Under the pieces are notes generated by a model. It was not told the origin of the DNA, did no database searches, and saw nothing but the letters and a program-made list of their open reading frames with translations. This document shows positions 22,903-34,283 of a DNA stretch of 64,000 nt, one piece after another. The stretch's first letter is position 1. Each line of letters begins with the position of its first letter. A program made the translations under genes and the position numbers. Source of the DNA: Atopsyche davidsoni (taxonomy: Eukaryota; Arthropoda; Insecta; Trichoptera; Hydrobiosidae); contig JAILWY010000015.1 of assembly GCA_022113835.1 (NCBI GenBank), positions 5,742,501-5,806,500 of the forward strand, written 5' to 3'.

Positions 22903-23078
22903 ATTACTAATATGATTAGGCACATTAGTTCATATATATAAGATGACTTAAAGAAACTCTCAGAAAAATATCATCGTGATTTGTGTGGGATCCCAGACAA
23001 ATCACGATGATATTTTTCTGAGAGTTACTTTAAGTCATCTTCTATATATGAACTAATGTGCCTAATCATATTAGTAAT
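22903..23078. mobile_element. near-perfect foldback / palindromic MITE (hairpin of ~82-bp arms)
   Basis: Left arm 22903-22984 starts ATTACTAATATGATTAGGCA. Right arm 22997-23078 ends TGCCTAATCATATTAGTAAT, its complement. The arms match with only a few single-base differences or slips near the middle of the arms, and the loop is about 12 bp (GTGGGATCCCAG, itself palindromic). No ORF. Transcription in either direction would give a long hairpin RNA. Confidence 0.9.
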
Positions 23079-23332
23079 AATATAATAAACCCGTAATGGG
23101 TAATAAATACGCATCTGATTGACCGATCCGTAAATAGACATGACATAAATGACTAAAAATGGCAACGTGAAGAGAACTCTGTCTTTCAGGGGTTTTGTCA
23201 GAATAATAAAAAATAAAAAAACATTAAAATAAAGGAAACGAGGATAATAATAATTGCGTTCTAGTGTTCTTGGACTGAAGAAAATACCAATAATGTACAG
23301 TTGATGTATTATTAAAAATTAGCAACACTTGT

Positions 23333-23370
<38 letters not shown>

Positions 23371-24527
23371 GTTGGTATCAAAAATCATTGTTAATCAGTG
23401 ATTAAAAAACACCCTATACGTGAAATATGAATTGATATGAATACTTTGTGTCCTTTCATGTTTTTGGCGCTTTACTAAAATAATAGAGCCAAAAATCAAT
23501 AGCTATAATTAGGGATTTTATAATAAGCGCGTATTATATCGTAGGGATAAGGTATAAATGGTACAATTGGTATGAAATGTTAATTTATCAGGGATTACTT
23601 TAGATTGTGATGTGTAGATTATAGAGTGAATATATCACTTGAAACACGGTACTACGTAGCAATAATGACAACGTGCCATCGTGCTCGTCGACACGTGGAT
23701 TTATTTCCAGGGAACTGTTGGTATTCCGACGGAAAAATTTGTCTTGAAAGGTTTCCCTGCCGTTATATTCTTTTCACTACACTAAAATAATAGCGTCACA
23801 AAAGTTATGACACAAATAAAATATTTCACGACAAGCACTACAAAAGCTCAGGCGATGTTAGCAATACATAATGGTGACATATTCTGAAATTTAATTGTAA
23901 AAAAAAAGAAGATAATAGAAAGAAAAAGCTCAAGCAAAATTATTTTTAAAGTCACAAGTTGTAAATTGTATCGAATTATTTTTCTTTCAAACCGAAAAAT
24001 GAAAAGACGTTTTCCCGAGCGCAGTCGGCGACGCGGGACAAATGAAGTGAAATATTCATATATATATGTCAACTCAACGTCTAAAGAAACATAGATTTTT
24101 AATAATTTTACCAACCTATATTCTAACCTAGATATGACCGCAAAAGCACATCCTTCCCTTAGTATAGCATTCCTAACATGTCGGGAAATGCATGCTTATC
24201 AAAAAAAAATGCAAATAAACCGAACCACACAACAATATTGATGTAATTCGTAACTATAAACATGCTGGTCAAGCGCACGTAGTACACACGAGTTTATCCT
24301 GCCGTTGAAGTCACGGCACGACACTGATCACACCTGCATCACATAATTACTAACATCCAGGTGCACGTGATATCGACTTGCACTTTCGTCTTGGGTATCC
24401 CAATTCTTCGTTATTGTAGGGGTATTAGATGATCAGGGGTTTAGAGGAGAGGTGCCAGTTAGTTGCAGGTGTTCATTTGAAAAACCACTAGTATAGAGTT
24501 GAAAGTTTGGTCAGTATATAATACCTG

Positions 24528-24715
24528 TGTATGTGTGAATGTGTGTGTGCGTGAGCGAATGTGTGGGTGAGCAAATATGTTAGTTGGCGGGTGTATAGTT
24601 ATGGGCGAGTGGGTGATTATGGGCAGGTGAGCGAATGTGCGGGTGGGTGGGTGAATGTGTGCGGGTGTCTGGATACGTGAGTGCCTTAATGTGGGTGTAA
24701 ATGTACACCAACAGG
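24528..24715 (+). repeat. degenerate GT/GTGAG-rich minisatellite
   Basis: The plus strand is almost free of C and runs through GTGTGAATGTGTGTGTGCGT, GTGGGTGAGC, GGGCGAGTGGGTGATTATGG, and GCGGGTGGGTGGGTGAATGT. It is a decayed short tandem array of a GTGGGTGA-like unit. The clustered GGG runs could form quadruplex structures. Confidence 0.7.
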
Positions 24716-24944
24716 GTGGGTTTAAATAATAATTATTTTTAAAAAAATAGACATTTTCCTTGTTTATTAGAATATAAAAGAAGTAATATTATTGTAGAAC
24801 AAGTAAGAATTTGTAGTCATGTTAATACTGTGATAAGGCACCTTGATAACTTATTTATTCTTCTCAGCATAATCTCAAAATAATTATGTACAATATGAAT
24901 TTGGAAGTCTTAATGAAATGAGAATCAGAAAATCTATTCCGGTT

Positions 24945-25045
24945 TCGCCAACCTTTCACGTTGGCATTATCAGAAACCGGTCACAAATAAAAACTAACAT
25001 GTGGAAAATCACTCAAGTATTTTATTCAAAAATATTAAAATGGAA
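24945..25045 (+). repeat. foldback-family copy 2
   Basis: CCGGTTTCGCCAACCTTTCA then CGTTGGCATTATCAGAAACCGG forms a compact inverted repeat, followed by TCAC, AATAAAAACTAACATGTGG and the tail CACTCAAGTATTTTATTC that also follows the 15498-15533 arm. A more decayed relative is at 62787-62870 (CCAGTTTTGCCAACAG, GAAACTGGTCGC, AACACTTATAAAGTCAC). Confidence 0.55.
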
Positions 25046-26303
25046 TTTCACCAAGTACTCTCTGTTAAAAATATTGAATTTCTAAAACCTATTAACTCTA
25101 ATATTTTAAGTAATGACATCCATTTCCCTTGAAAAATGGTTGAAATACAAAATATTACATAAAAAAATTATTATGAACCTATTGAAAATGTTTTAATTAT
25201 TAGAATTGGAAATTATATTTTATCCAGTATGTACATATGACGAAGACCACAAAATAAACAAAATTTGAGGTGAAATTAAACAATTTTTTTATGTATAGTT
25301 TGCAAGTAAATTTTAAAATATTATTTGACTCCATCAAAAAAATTGTATCATTCGATTGAAAATCTATTAAGTCACTGTGTACATGGCTGTAGGTAATGTA
25401 TGAAGAGGAAATAGAGGGTTGTGTATGAAAAATGTGATATTTTATAAGCAAACGTTGAAAACATGCAAAGAAATTTCAGGTTCCATTGGATGCGACTTGT
25501 GGTAGAATCACCCGAGTTGATAAATATTGGAGAGTACTATGAACTAATCGAAGACTTTGCATATACTAAAAACATTGAGTAAAAATGCTTGAATGTCCTA
25601 CAGAGGATACAGATGAAGGTAGAAATTAAATGTTCAACAAATTGTAATCAAATGTTCAATGTGAGTTTAACAATTTATATTCATATTACAACTGAAAAAG
25701 CTAATCTAATTACTATTTTAAAAAAAAACCATTTGGCACGAATTTGAGTGAGAATTGAATATGTTTGTAAATTTAAGAAAAATATAACTTTCTCTTGAGA
25801 AACATAATGTAGCAAACATATCAGAGTTAAATTAATAAAAATCAAATTGGATTAACTCACTATGTAATGAAATAACATTTCTTTATCATGATAGTAAGAC
25901 AATTCTTTCTTTATTTAAGTCTTAATTATTTATTACTCCAAAGTCAATGGCATAGAATACCAGGTAACGCAGCAGGTAGGTAGTCAAAGCTGCAGCATTT
26001 CATCCACAAATTAACAATTGTCAAAATAATGCAAATAGACATTAATTAATAGCATTCTTCGTTACTTACTGTCACTGCAGTTTTAATTTGCAGTGACTTG
26101 TGTCAGTCTTAAACTTTATAGTTAAACATATGTCAAATTATTGGAGTTTCTATTTATTTTACAAAATTTAAGCATTATACATTGCATTTACTTGATATTA
26201 CAAAGATCTCTTGAAGTAATTAGTTAATGACCTTCTGGCAGGTAGATTATAGTCATTAGGATGTAAAGGCTCATTTTGTGTCAAAAAATATTTTTCTACT
26301 CAC

Positions 26304-26435
26304 GTCAGTACGGGAGCTATCTTGGGTTTCGTCCAAGACTTCTTCTTTGATGGTGACGCCGAGTAGGGGCCCCAAATCCATCAAAGATTGTTCAAACTCT
26401 TCATTCGAGGGTGGCAAACTGGCTATGTTATCCAT
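26304..26435 (-). CDS. bon: bonus/TIF1 first coding exon
   Basis: This 44-codon exon starts at ATG 26435-26433 and ends at a strong donor (GAC|GTGAGT). It ends in phase 0, which fits the phase-0 acceptor of the RING exon at 4492, so the two join across a ~21.8 kb intron. The peptide begins MDNIASLPPSNEEFEQSLMD and contains TIKEEVLDE, a match to the SUMO consensus (hydrophobic-K-x-E). An acidic leader before the RING is in keeping with TIF1/bonus proteins. The link is inferred from strand, phase and the absence of any other gene between. A cDNA spanning both exons would settle it. Confidence 0.7.
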
Positions 26436-26860
26436 TTTACAAATTCACAAAACGCACCAAAATCAAGACTCTGAGACGACGCCGAGGCGGTAGTTCATTT
26501 AGCACAGATTTTAATTCAATTCACTTTGCAACCGGAGACGTATTCAAGTCTAATGGGAAGGCTTCCCGGGGAAAACAAAATGTCGAGTGCCCGAGGGAAA
26601 AGATTTTCGTGGCCGCGCTTTCAAAAACTTTCACTCGCGATTTGTGTCAAACCAGCCGCTTGCGACGACATTTTGAAATTCTTAACAAATACATGGTAGG
26701 GTTCATTTTAACATAACGTTTTGTAGACTGTACTGTCCATTTAAAACACAGATTTGATGAACGAATATACACCACAGAGATCCCAGACGACAGCAACAGC
26801 TACTCGTTGGACGCCATTGCATTTTTAAAAGCTTCTTGTTAAAATTGTTCAATTGTCTAT
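26436..26860 (-). promoter_or_regulatory. bon 5' UTR and promoter region
   Basis: DNA immediately upstream of the bon start codon is less AT-rich than its surroundings as far as about 26830. It contains several CpGs and no other gene. A transcription start could not be placed. No clear TATA box was seen. Confidence 0.4.
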
Positions 26861-28512
26861 GGTTTCTTACTAGCATAATAAGTTAATTCAAATAAATTTA
26901 AAAAAAAATTCACAATTTATACCATTTAATTTTTATTTTATTTTGATTCTGTTACTCCGAAATCATTATCTATTAATCTACTTAATATGATGTGTTGTTC
27001 CGATGCAAATATAAAACTATTTAAAGTATTGCTTGATATTATTTTTAAGATTCAAATTTAAACCTACCAGACAACAATTTTCAAAGTCGCTTCCATGATT
27101 GCTACAGAGGAAATATTCTCTTTGTAGCACAGATTTTTGGTAGGTCAAAAATTTGACCTTGAAAATATCTGACCTATTGAAATAAAAAGAATGAATTTTA
27201 TGAAAGAAAAATATACCTCATGGGCAGTTTTATATCTTGATTTTATAAAATTATGAGACGACAACACTTGGCTTATAGCTTATCAATACATTTAGTGATC
27301 TTCTCTTTTTAATATGAACTTAGGGTTTGCCAAATACTTTTAATTCAATTTAAGGCTGTAGTCATCAATCAATCAAAGATTTTAATTTTGATTGTTGCTG
27401 ATGCTCATGACTGTAATTAAATCTAGTTGACTTTCTATTTATGCTAAGAGTGTTCAATCTTTACACAAAAACTACACATGAAACTATTACAAACAGCATC
27501 ATTAATTATAAAAACAGATTTTATTAATATATCAAGTAATCAACTCATAGATGAAACAATGAGAAACATCTTTTAAAAGTTTTTTCATAACATCAGTGGT
27601 GTTTGAACCCTCACCTCTACCGTAATCACAGCCCGGTGCTCTAGCTTACTAAACAACAGTGCCACTGTAACTGAGCCATAATTTGATTAATTTTAAGCTA
27701 CTGAGGATAAATATACCATGACTCACAAGCATATTTTTGGTAAATAAATTAATACACGTAATGCAGGTTTCAGTCTTGTTAAAACATTAATTAATATTTA
27801 AACTACCATTTATTGAATTCACAACAAAAAGGTTTATTGTACACTCAATAATCCTGTATGGTGAAAAATGTAGATTTATTTAAAGTATTTTATGATAATC
27901 ATTGTTAAGCAAATTGTTATTAATATTTACGATAAGACCATATATCAGGTACTGCTATTTTTTTTATTTTGTACAAAATATTATTAGTAAATTTTAAAAG
28001 GAAAGTAAAAGAAGAAAATAAAACAATAAATTAGATGTATGTTAATTTTATTACAAAATTATTAACAAGGACAATATTCCAATTGAAAAAATGAGTATAA
28101 TACTTTTTTACCAATGCTCTTTTATTTATAAGTATCAGCCAATAATCTTTTTTAGGTGTTTGCTGGTGACATAATATTGAGATAAATAGTAAAATACAAA
28201 ACAAAAATTACTTATGTCGTCTTGCTCTATTTTTTTTCTTCCAGATTAATCTGCCTGGAATTTGTATCTCTGAAATATGCAGTAATGTATTTAAATTATT
28301 ATAACTCAGTCAAGATTCTTCCATCTATGCTAAATTAAATAATTTTGATACTATTTTTCAATTTACAGAAAGTTTGTATTCTACTGGTTATGTCAATTTA
28401 CCTTTCTATCATCGATGTAGTATTTTGGCGTAAGGAGTAAATTTTGAACATCTAAAAGATTATATAAAATTAAATATTCATGTTGTAATCACTTGAGCCC
28501 TTGAAACCAATT
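26861..28512. other. intergenic between bon and PSMG2
   Basis: AT-rich non-coding DNA. The only structure I can support is a decayed minus-strand SINE-like piece at about 27598-27681. The part nearest 28512 should include the PSMG2 3' UTR. No ORF of note. Confidence 0.6.
27598..27681 (-). repeat. decayed tRNA-derived SINE piece
   Basis: On the minus strand it reads TGGCTCAGTTACAGTGGCAC (box A-like) and later GAGGTGAGGGTTCAAACACC (box B-like). The boxes are farther apart than in a tRNA, so this is a derived or rearranged SINE rather than a tRNA gene. Confidence 0.4.
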
Positions 28513-29241
28513 TTAATAAATGCTATTTGGTGGTTTATTTCCAAACATTAGGATCCAGGATGGTGGGTATTTTAATACAGACTTCACATCAGTAGTCGGT
28601 TCGTGGAATCGTAGATAGTTGTTGAGATATGTCACGATATCAACAGCATCAGGGATATTATCACCTTCAGAGCAATATTTAAATAACAATACACAGGCTA
28701 CTTCGAGCTTCACACAAATATCATATAGATTTTTTGCAAAACCACTTCCATGTATTACATCCTTTTGAGGCTCAGTTGTGAAGTCTACCCAATTTAATTT
28801 GGAAATTTCTTCACGGTCTTGGACAAAATTATTACTTATAAATCTGAAGGCATCTGTTGAAATATGACGTTTTTCAGAAGCAAAAGTACTACTCAATATT
28901 ATCATTCTTTGCATTGCGTGTTGTTTAGCAATCCCAGCAATCAAATTAAGGAATGTCTCAGCATATTTTTTGACTATTGGTGATCTTAGTTGTAGTACCA
29001 ATAATTTTTTTTCTTGACATGCGTACAATTCACAGGACATAGTCAATGATTCCGATTTTAAGTCATAAGGATTCCCACCTACAATAGGCACAATACCTGG
29101 GCTCCATATTTTGGCTACATTCTGCATATTCATAGAAGAAATCAACAAGTCTGCAGCCAATTGCCCGGCATTGCCGACGGAAACACTTGGTACTATGAAT
29201 GTATAGTTAGAAAAATCAAGATCTATTAGAAACTTAATCAT
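28513..29241 (-). CDS. PSMG2: proteasome assembly chaperone 2 (PSMG2/PAC2)
   Basis: Intronless 242-residue protein starting MIKFLIDLDFSNYTFIVPSV, close to the usual PAC2 length of ~250-265. PAC2 pairs with PAC1 to scaffold assembly of the 20S proteasome alpha ring and block premature dimerisation. Family landmarks are VGNAGQLAADLLISSM near residue 22, PIVGGNPYD near residue 51, a stretch of SCELYACQEKKLLVLQLRSP, and the later strand/helix core with a RMIILSS strand. The C-terminus is PPSWILMFGNKPPNSIY. It is divergent from OGFOD1 on the other strand, 757 bp between start codons, so the two probably share a promoter. The single exon contrasts with its intron-rich neighbours. Assignment is by recognition of the family pattern. 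Confidence 0.88.
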   Translation of the reverse strand: MIKFLIDLDFSNYTFIVPSVSVGNAGQLAADLLISSMNMQNVAKIWSPGIVPIVGGNPYDLKSESLTMSCELYACQEKKLLVLQLRSPIVKKYAETFLNLIAGIAKQHAMQRMIILSSTFASEKRHISTDAFRFISNNFVQDREEISKLNWVDFTTEPQKDVIHGSGFAKNLYDICVKLEVACVLLFKYCSEGDNIPDAVDIVTYLNNYLRFHEPTTDVKSVLKYPPSWILMFGNKPPNSIY

Positions 29242-29998
29242 GGTTTCTAGGTTTTATTCAAAATTCACTGATTGGTAATAATAAAACAAAGTTACATTAA
29301 GCGTGACAGTGCTTTTTCTCTATTACAGGAGTATTTCGTGCTGGTTTTATGTTTTGAAGGAAAATAACAACCAGTGTTGCAAGTCTAAATTTTATTAAAA
29401 TACCGACGGAAGATGTGACAGTATATTTTGTTTAGTTTTCACATAAAATAAAAGATAATCAAAATATGAAAAGCAATTTAAAAATATATCTTTTACTTCT
29501 ATATATAGTTTCTCCCTCACGGTGAAAAATTCATTATTCAAAAAAAAAACATTGAAAGCATCCAAATAACAGCAAGAATGTTGAACGTGATAAATCTGCT
29601 GTTGTCTGACAAGTCAAACTTTTTTGCATGCAAAAATATGACTAATCAGATTAGAGAAAGTTAAGTTGCGAAAAAAAAACAATATTTGGGTATATTCCAA
29701 ATAATTTTTTATGTCCATTCGCTACATTATTATAATTTTTTTTTGATAATAGTAACTATAATATCTCTGATGTTATGGGAAATGGCTGACCATAAAGCCA
29801 TAGATATGTCAGAGCCAATAAAGCAACAGAAAGAATGCAAACGTCAAATATTCGTAGGTTATGAATTCTAATGTCAACGTTTCCCCTTTTTGATTGAAGT
29901 ATTTGTTCTATTTTCACCCATTATTTCTCATTTTATTTATTATGTAACAATATAAACTGTAATATTATTCAAAATTATTTTTTTATGAAAGTTATAAA
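29242..29998. promoter_or_regulatory. shared divergent promoter region, PSMG2 / OGFOD1
   Basis: 757 bp separate the two start codons, with no repeat and only one 61-codon chance ORF. AT-rich with no obvious TATA box. The head-to-head layout is seen directly; joint regulation is inferred. Confidence 0.5.
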
Positions 29999-32900
29999 AT
30001 GAGTGATCCACTTGAAAAAGAAGATGCTTTGAGAGATGTAGCCGAGGAATCTTTGCCCGCGCAAAATGAATCCGTGGAGAGCTCTAACGAACCTAAACCC
30101 GAAACCGAGCCAGTAGAAATAATGGAAACATCAGTTGATGATTCTAATTCCACGAAAAAAACCCTCGATGCATCTGAAGCTAGCATCAAGGATGAAGATA
30201 TTAAGGATGATGATGCGGTTGGTTTTGTACTTGATGGTTCGAAAAGGGATGAGTCTGTAGAGGTAGGAAATAGTGAAGCCCCTAAGCAAGCGCTGAAAAG
30301 ACGAATGTCTGTTATCACTATATCAGATTCAGATAGCAGTTCATCTTCTATATGCCATGTTGAATCATATCAAGCCAGTACTTCTGAAGTCAAACGGATT
30401 AGGGGAGGTGAATATATCCCATATAATAACTATTATTAAAAAATAATGTGTAATAAATGTGCTTTATTCTTCAATATGTATAATTTTGTTCATAAACATT
30501 TCACAGTGTTGTATTGTGCAATATTTAAGAACAAACTATGATAAGAAGAAAAGTTAATTAAAAATTGCAATCTAAATCCCAGCAACATGCAATATTATTT
30601 CCAAAGCATTATCAGTATAAAGTTTATTTATAAATGAATAACTCTAGCCCTTTTATTTTCTAGTGATGCCATGACTTGAGACACATGATATTTTTATCTA
30701 ATTTTCCATATAGCTAATTGTATTTTTTTTTATTAAGATTTAGATTATTCTTCTTCATCAAGTTCCAATGGATCAAGTGACAGTGAATCTGACGGTGAAG
30801 ATGACGATACCATTCCCTGCACGATTCTTCACTATGAAGCTTCAGAATTCTCAAAGTGTAATGTGGAACTGAAGCCCCGAGCTCCCCGTACTGCCGACAT
30901 AAAAGTCAACGACTGCTTCGTATCAGCAGATCTAGATCAAAAATTATTGACACACTGGAAAAAATCTGAGAGCTTTCAATGTACAAACCTAGTTTTTCAT
31001 GCAGAGCCGTTCAGATTATGCATCATGGATAACTTCCTCAAAGAACCAGAGTTTATAAATAATATAATTGACGACATGAATACACTGGACTGGATAAGAA
31101 AACGAATGGACCTTTATGTGCTGCATAGAAGTAATGATTTGGAAGAGTTAACGTGGCAGCGAGGGGTCAAAGGATTCTATGATTTGCTACGAAACGATAT
31201 CAGAGACTGGGTATGTTTTAGGTCATTTTATAATTTTTCTCTGTATCAATGAAGATAACAATTGATAAATGCATTTTACAATTTTAAAACTTACATTTTT
31301 CATGTAAACTTTTATGTGTGGAAGTGGGACATAGATATATCATAAGTATTTTGATTCTGGATAAGGAATCCTGCAAACACAGCTTGGACAAATCTCAAGG
31401 TACTAACCACTGCCATGGGATTCCTGATTTTCAATAACAGATTAGAACAACTCAAATATTATTGCAAATGGGGACCTTTAATAAACTTCGAAATGGAAAA
31501 ACTTGATTTTTTAAATATGAAAAGAATAATGTAAGAAATATGTGCTTTGAAATATTTTGTAGGTTGCACGAATGACAAACTTGAAGCTGACTCACACGTC
31601 CGCTTCTTGTGCTTTATACGGACCCGCCGACCATCTACTGGTTCACGATGACCTTATGACGGATAGAAAAGTGGCCTTTATCTTCTACCTAGCCCCTTGG
31701 GATCTTCAGAAAAACACAACAGAAAAGACTGATTCTAAAACGGCAGAGAGTCTGATCGATACTGATATGGAAACGAGGGAAGATGTAAGTAGCAAGATTG
31801 TTTCATTTTTTTATATGTTGTTTCATTGCCATTGTTTTTTTTTAAATATAATTATCTTTTATTGAATTATAATAGGCTGATCCCAAATATATAATTTTAG
31901 TATTTGCCTTTTAAATAATGAACTTGCAGCCAAGAATGAATAACGTAACCACTCATCCAATATTTTACTGTGATATTTTTGTTTTTATACAAGTTTTAAG
32001 AGGCTTCATTAAGTTTGTATTTATTTCTCAGGTTGGCTGGAATCGGTCCATGGGTGGAAGTTTGGACCTGTATGGATCGGATGACCGAGGTCTTCCAACA
32101 GTGCCTATGAGGTCTCTGCTTCCTCGTAATAATACTTTTGTGTTCTTCAAAGTCACTCCCACGTCATTCCATCAAGTGAGTCTTAAATATATTAGATTAC
32201 AGAGAGAGATAAAGAGCTTTGCTGCCATGGCCACAAGGGCATACTTATTTAAGTAAGGACCTTATTGAAGAGGAGAAGGGTGTTTGTGACTTACAAAACA
32301 CATCTCTATTTTATACTGTTTCCTAAACGTATTTGGCTTACTTTACATAATCATATTATCCAAAAGTAATCTAAAAATTAATTTTGATTTAAAGTGGGAA
32401 CATTACATTTGAAATAAAATATTACAATTACTCTACCTCTAAAGTAGATGTGATTATTATAAATTGGTATTGTTGTCATTCTAGGTAGGAGAGGTGCTAT
32501 CGTACGACTTCCCTCGGCTGACCATTAATGGCTGGTTTCATGGGCCCCCAGAAGATGAGGAACCCAGCGGAGACGAAGACGACACCATTATAGCATACAA
32601 AGACATTGGAGAAAAACCTCACGGAGAATTGGTATGATGAATGATAGCAAAAATTATTTTTGCCAATATTAGAGAAGTGTTTTGGAAAAAGTATAACTAA
32701 TCTGTAGATATTGAAATAAAGATATGCAAACCTTACATGAAATGTTGGTACACTTCTAAAAAGTCATCTGTATGTTTTCACTATCTCATTTCTCACCTTT
32801 CGGTCAGTAATCTTTGACTTTAGAAAGAATATCAATTTTAATATTGTTTGTCTAATTTTTGTCAGTTCATTATTTATTACTTGATAATTGTCCTGGTATT

Positions 32901-34283
32901 TGGAAGCTGAAATTAGTCATGTGTAAAAATATTTTAGCTTTAATTAAATTATTTTATTTTTATTGAAATTTTTTTCAATGTGAGGCTATGTATTTTAGGT
33001 CTTCAAATTCTTTTCCAAAGTGTTAATTTTACATGAAGATAAAAACAACATGACAGACAGCCATGTAGACCTTTAGAATTTTTTAATGTATCTAAAGTAA
33101 AAGTTTTATTTTTAATTTCAGTTTCAAACAACTTTAAATGACTGGATTTCACCAACCTACCTCTCTCCACGCACCAAATTTAAAATACAGCAGCACATAG
33201 AAAGTGACTCTGAAATAAGTCTTGAAGACTTCCTATTACCTCACCATTATGATAAAATTTTAGAATTTTTACAAAATAAAGGTAAACGACATCTCTAAAA
33301 TAGATATTATTTGCTATTAAAAATCAAATTGTTAAAACAATTTTATGACGATGAAGAAAAAATGTCAATGAAAAATTAAATCATGATTTACCTCTCATCA
33401 TAATTTGTTTCAAGATTAAATTTCAATTACTATATATACTTGTTTTACTATTAGCTTGCAATCAAAGAGGCATACGACAGAATGCATCTACTGTAGAAAG
33501 GATTAGATATAGTGCTATTGATAATTATACCATGTGTCTATATTCCCAGATTTACCATGGACAACAAAGACTCCTTGCAATTTGTATGACTACCAAATCT
33601 TGCCGGCTGATGCAGAGGCAGTGGTGGGGTCTCCGATGGCCGAGCTGCGCCAACTGCTGTCGTCCTCTCACTTCCTGCGGCTCCTCACTGAGTACACGGA
33701 ACTCAAGCTCAAGACATATCTCCGCCTCGAGGTGCAGCGGTGGACTTCTGCAAGCTATTCAGTACGCAATCGACTATAATTTAAAATAACTAAATTTGAT
33801 CTGATCACAGAGCTTTATAATTCAAGAAGTTCCTCTAGAAAGCATGTATGTCCTATACAGTGCTGATATTATCAAAAACCCTAATTGAACTGGGAATAAC
33901 TAAGTATGCATCTTATAAATGAATTTTTAGCTGAATCATAATGAATGAATTGAATGCATGTACAAAAAACATATATTTTTATTTAAAAGTTAATGTCTTC
34001 ACTTTAGGTCCTCCCCCACAAAGAAGAATATGATATTAACGAGTTGGATATCGTTCTTTACGCGGGATTGCCTAAAAGGACTATCAGCGGAGGGACGACG
34101 ATCTATCTAGTCCCTGAAGAGGAGGACAGCGAGAACGCCCTCATCAATGTCGAACTGAAGAACAACGCTTTGAATCTCATCTATTCTGACGAGGGAACGT
34201 CAAAGTTCACGAAATACATCAGCAAACTTAGCATGAAAGAAGGAGAATATTTTTACATAGTTGTTTGTACTTTTAGAGAATAA
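29999..34283 (+). CDS. OGFOD1: OGFOD1/sudestada1 prolyl 3-hydroxylase
   Basis: 2-oxoglutarate/Fe(II) oxygenase that hydroxylates a proline of ribosomal protein uS12 (RPS23) and affects translation accuracy. Eight exons: 29999-30407, 30744-31210, 31563-31784, 32032-32175, 32485-32631, 33122-33281, 33550-33761, 34008-34283. All junctions are in phase, giving 678 residues. Residues 1 to ~190 are an acidic Ser-rich leader (SSSSSS, DGEDDDT) not needed for catalysis. The catalytic domain follows (LCIMDNFLKEPEFINNII). Metal ligands are visible as HDD (H320, D322) and H413 in TSFHQVGEVLSYDFPRL; R425 is the 2-oxoglutarate contact, 12 residues on as in the family. A charged insert of ~30 residues between D322 and H413 lengthens the domain. 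The C-terminal second domain (NDWISPTYLS onward, with the final DIVLYAGLPKRTISGG) is present. Human OGFOD1 is 542 residues, so the leader explains most of the excess. Confidence 0.93.
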
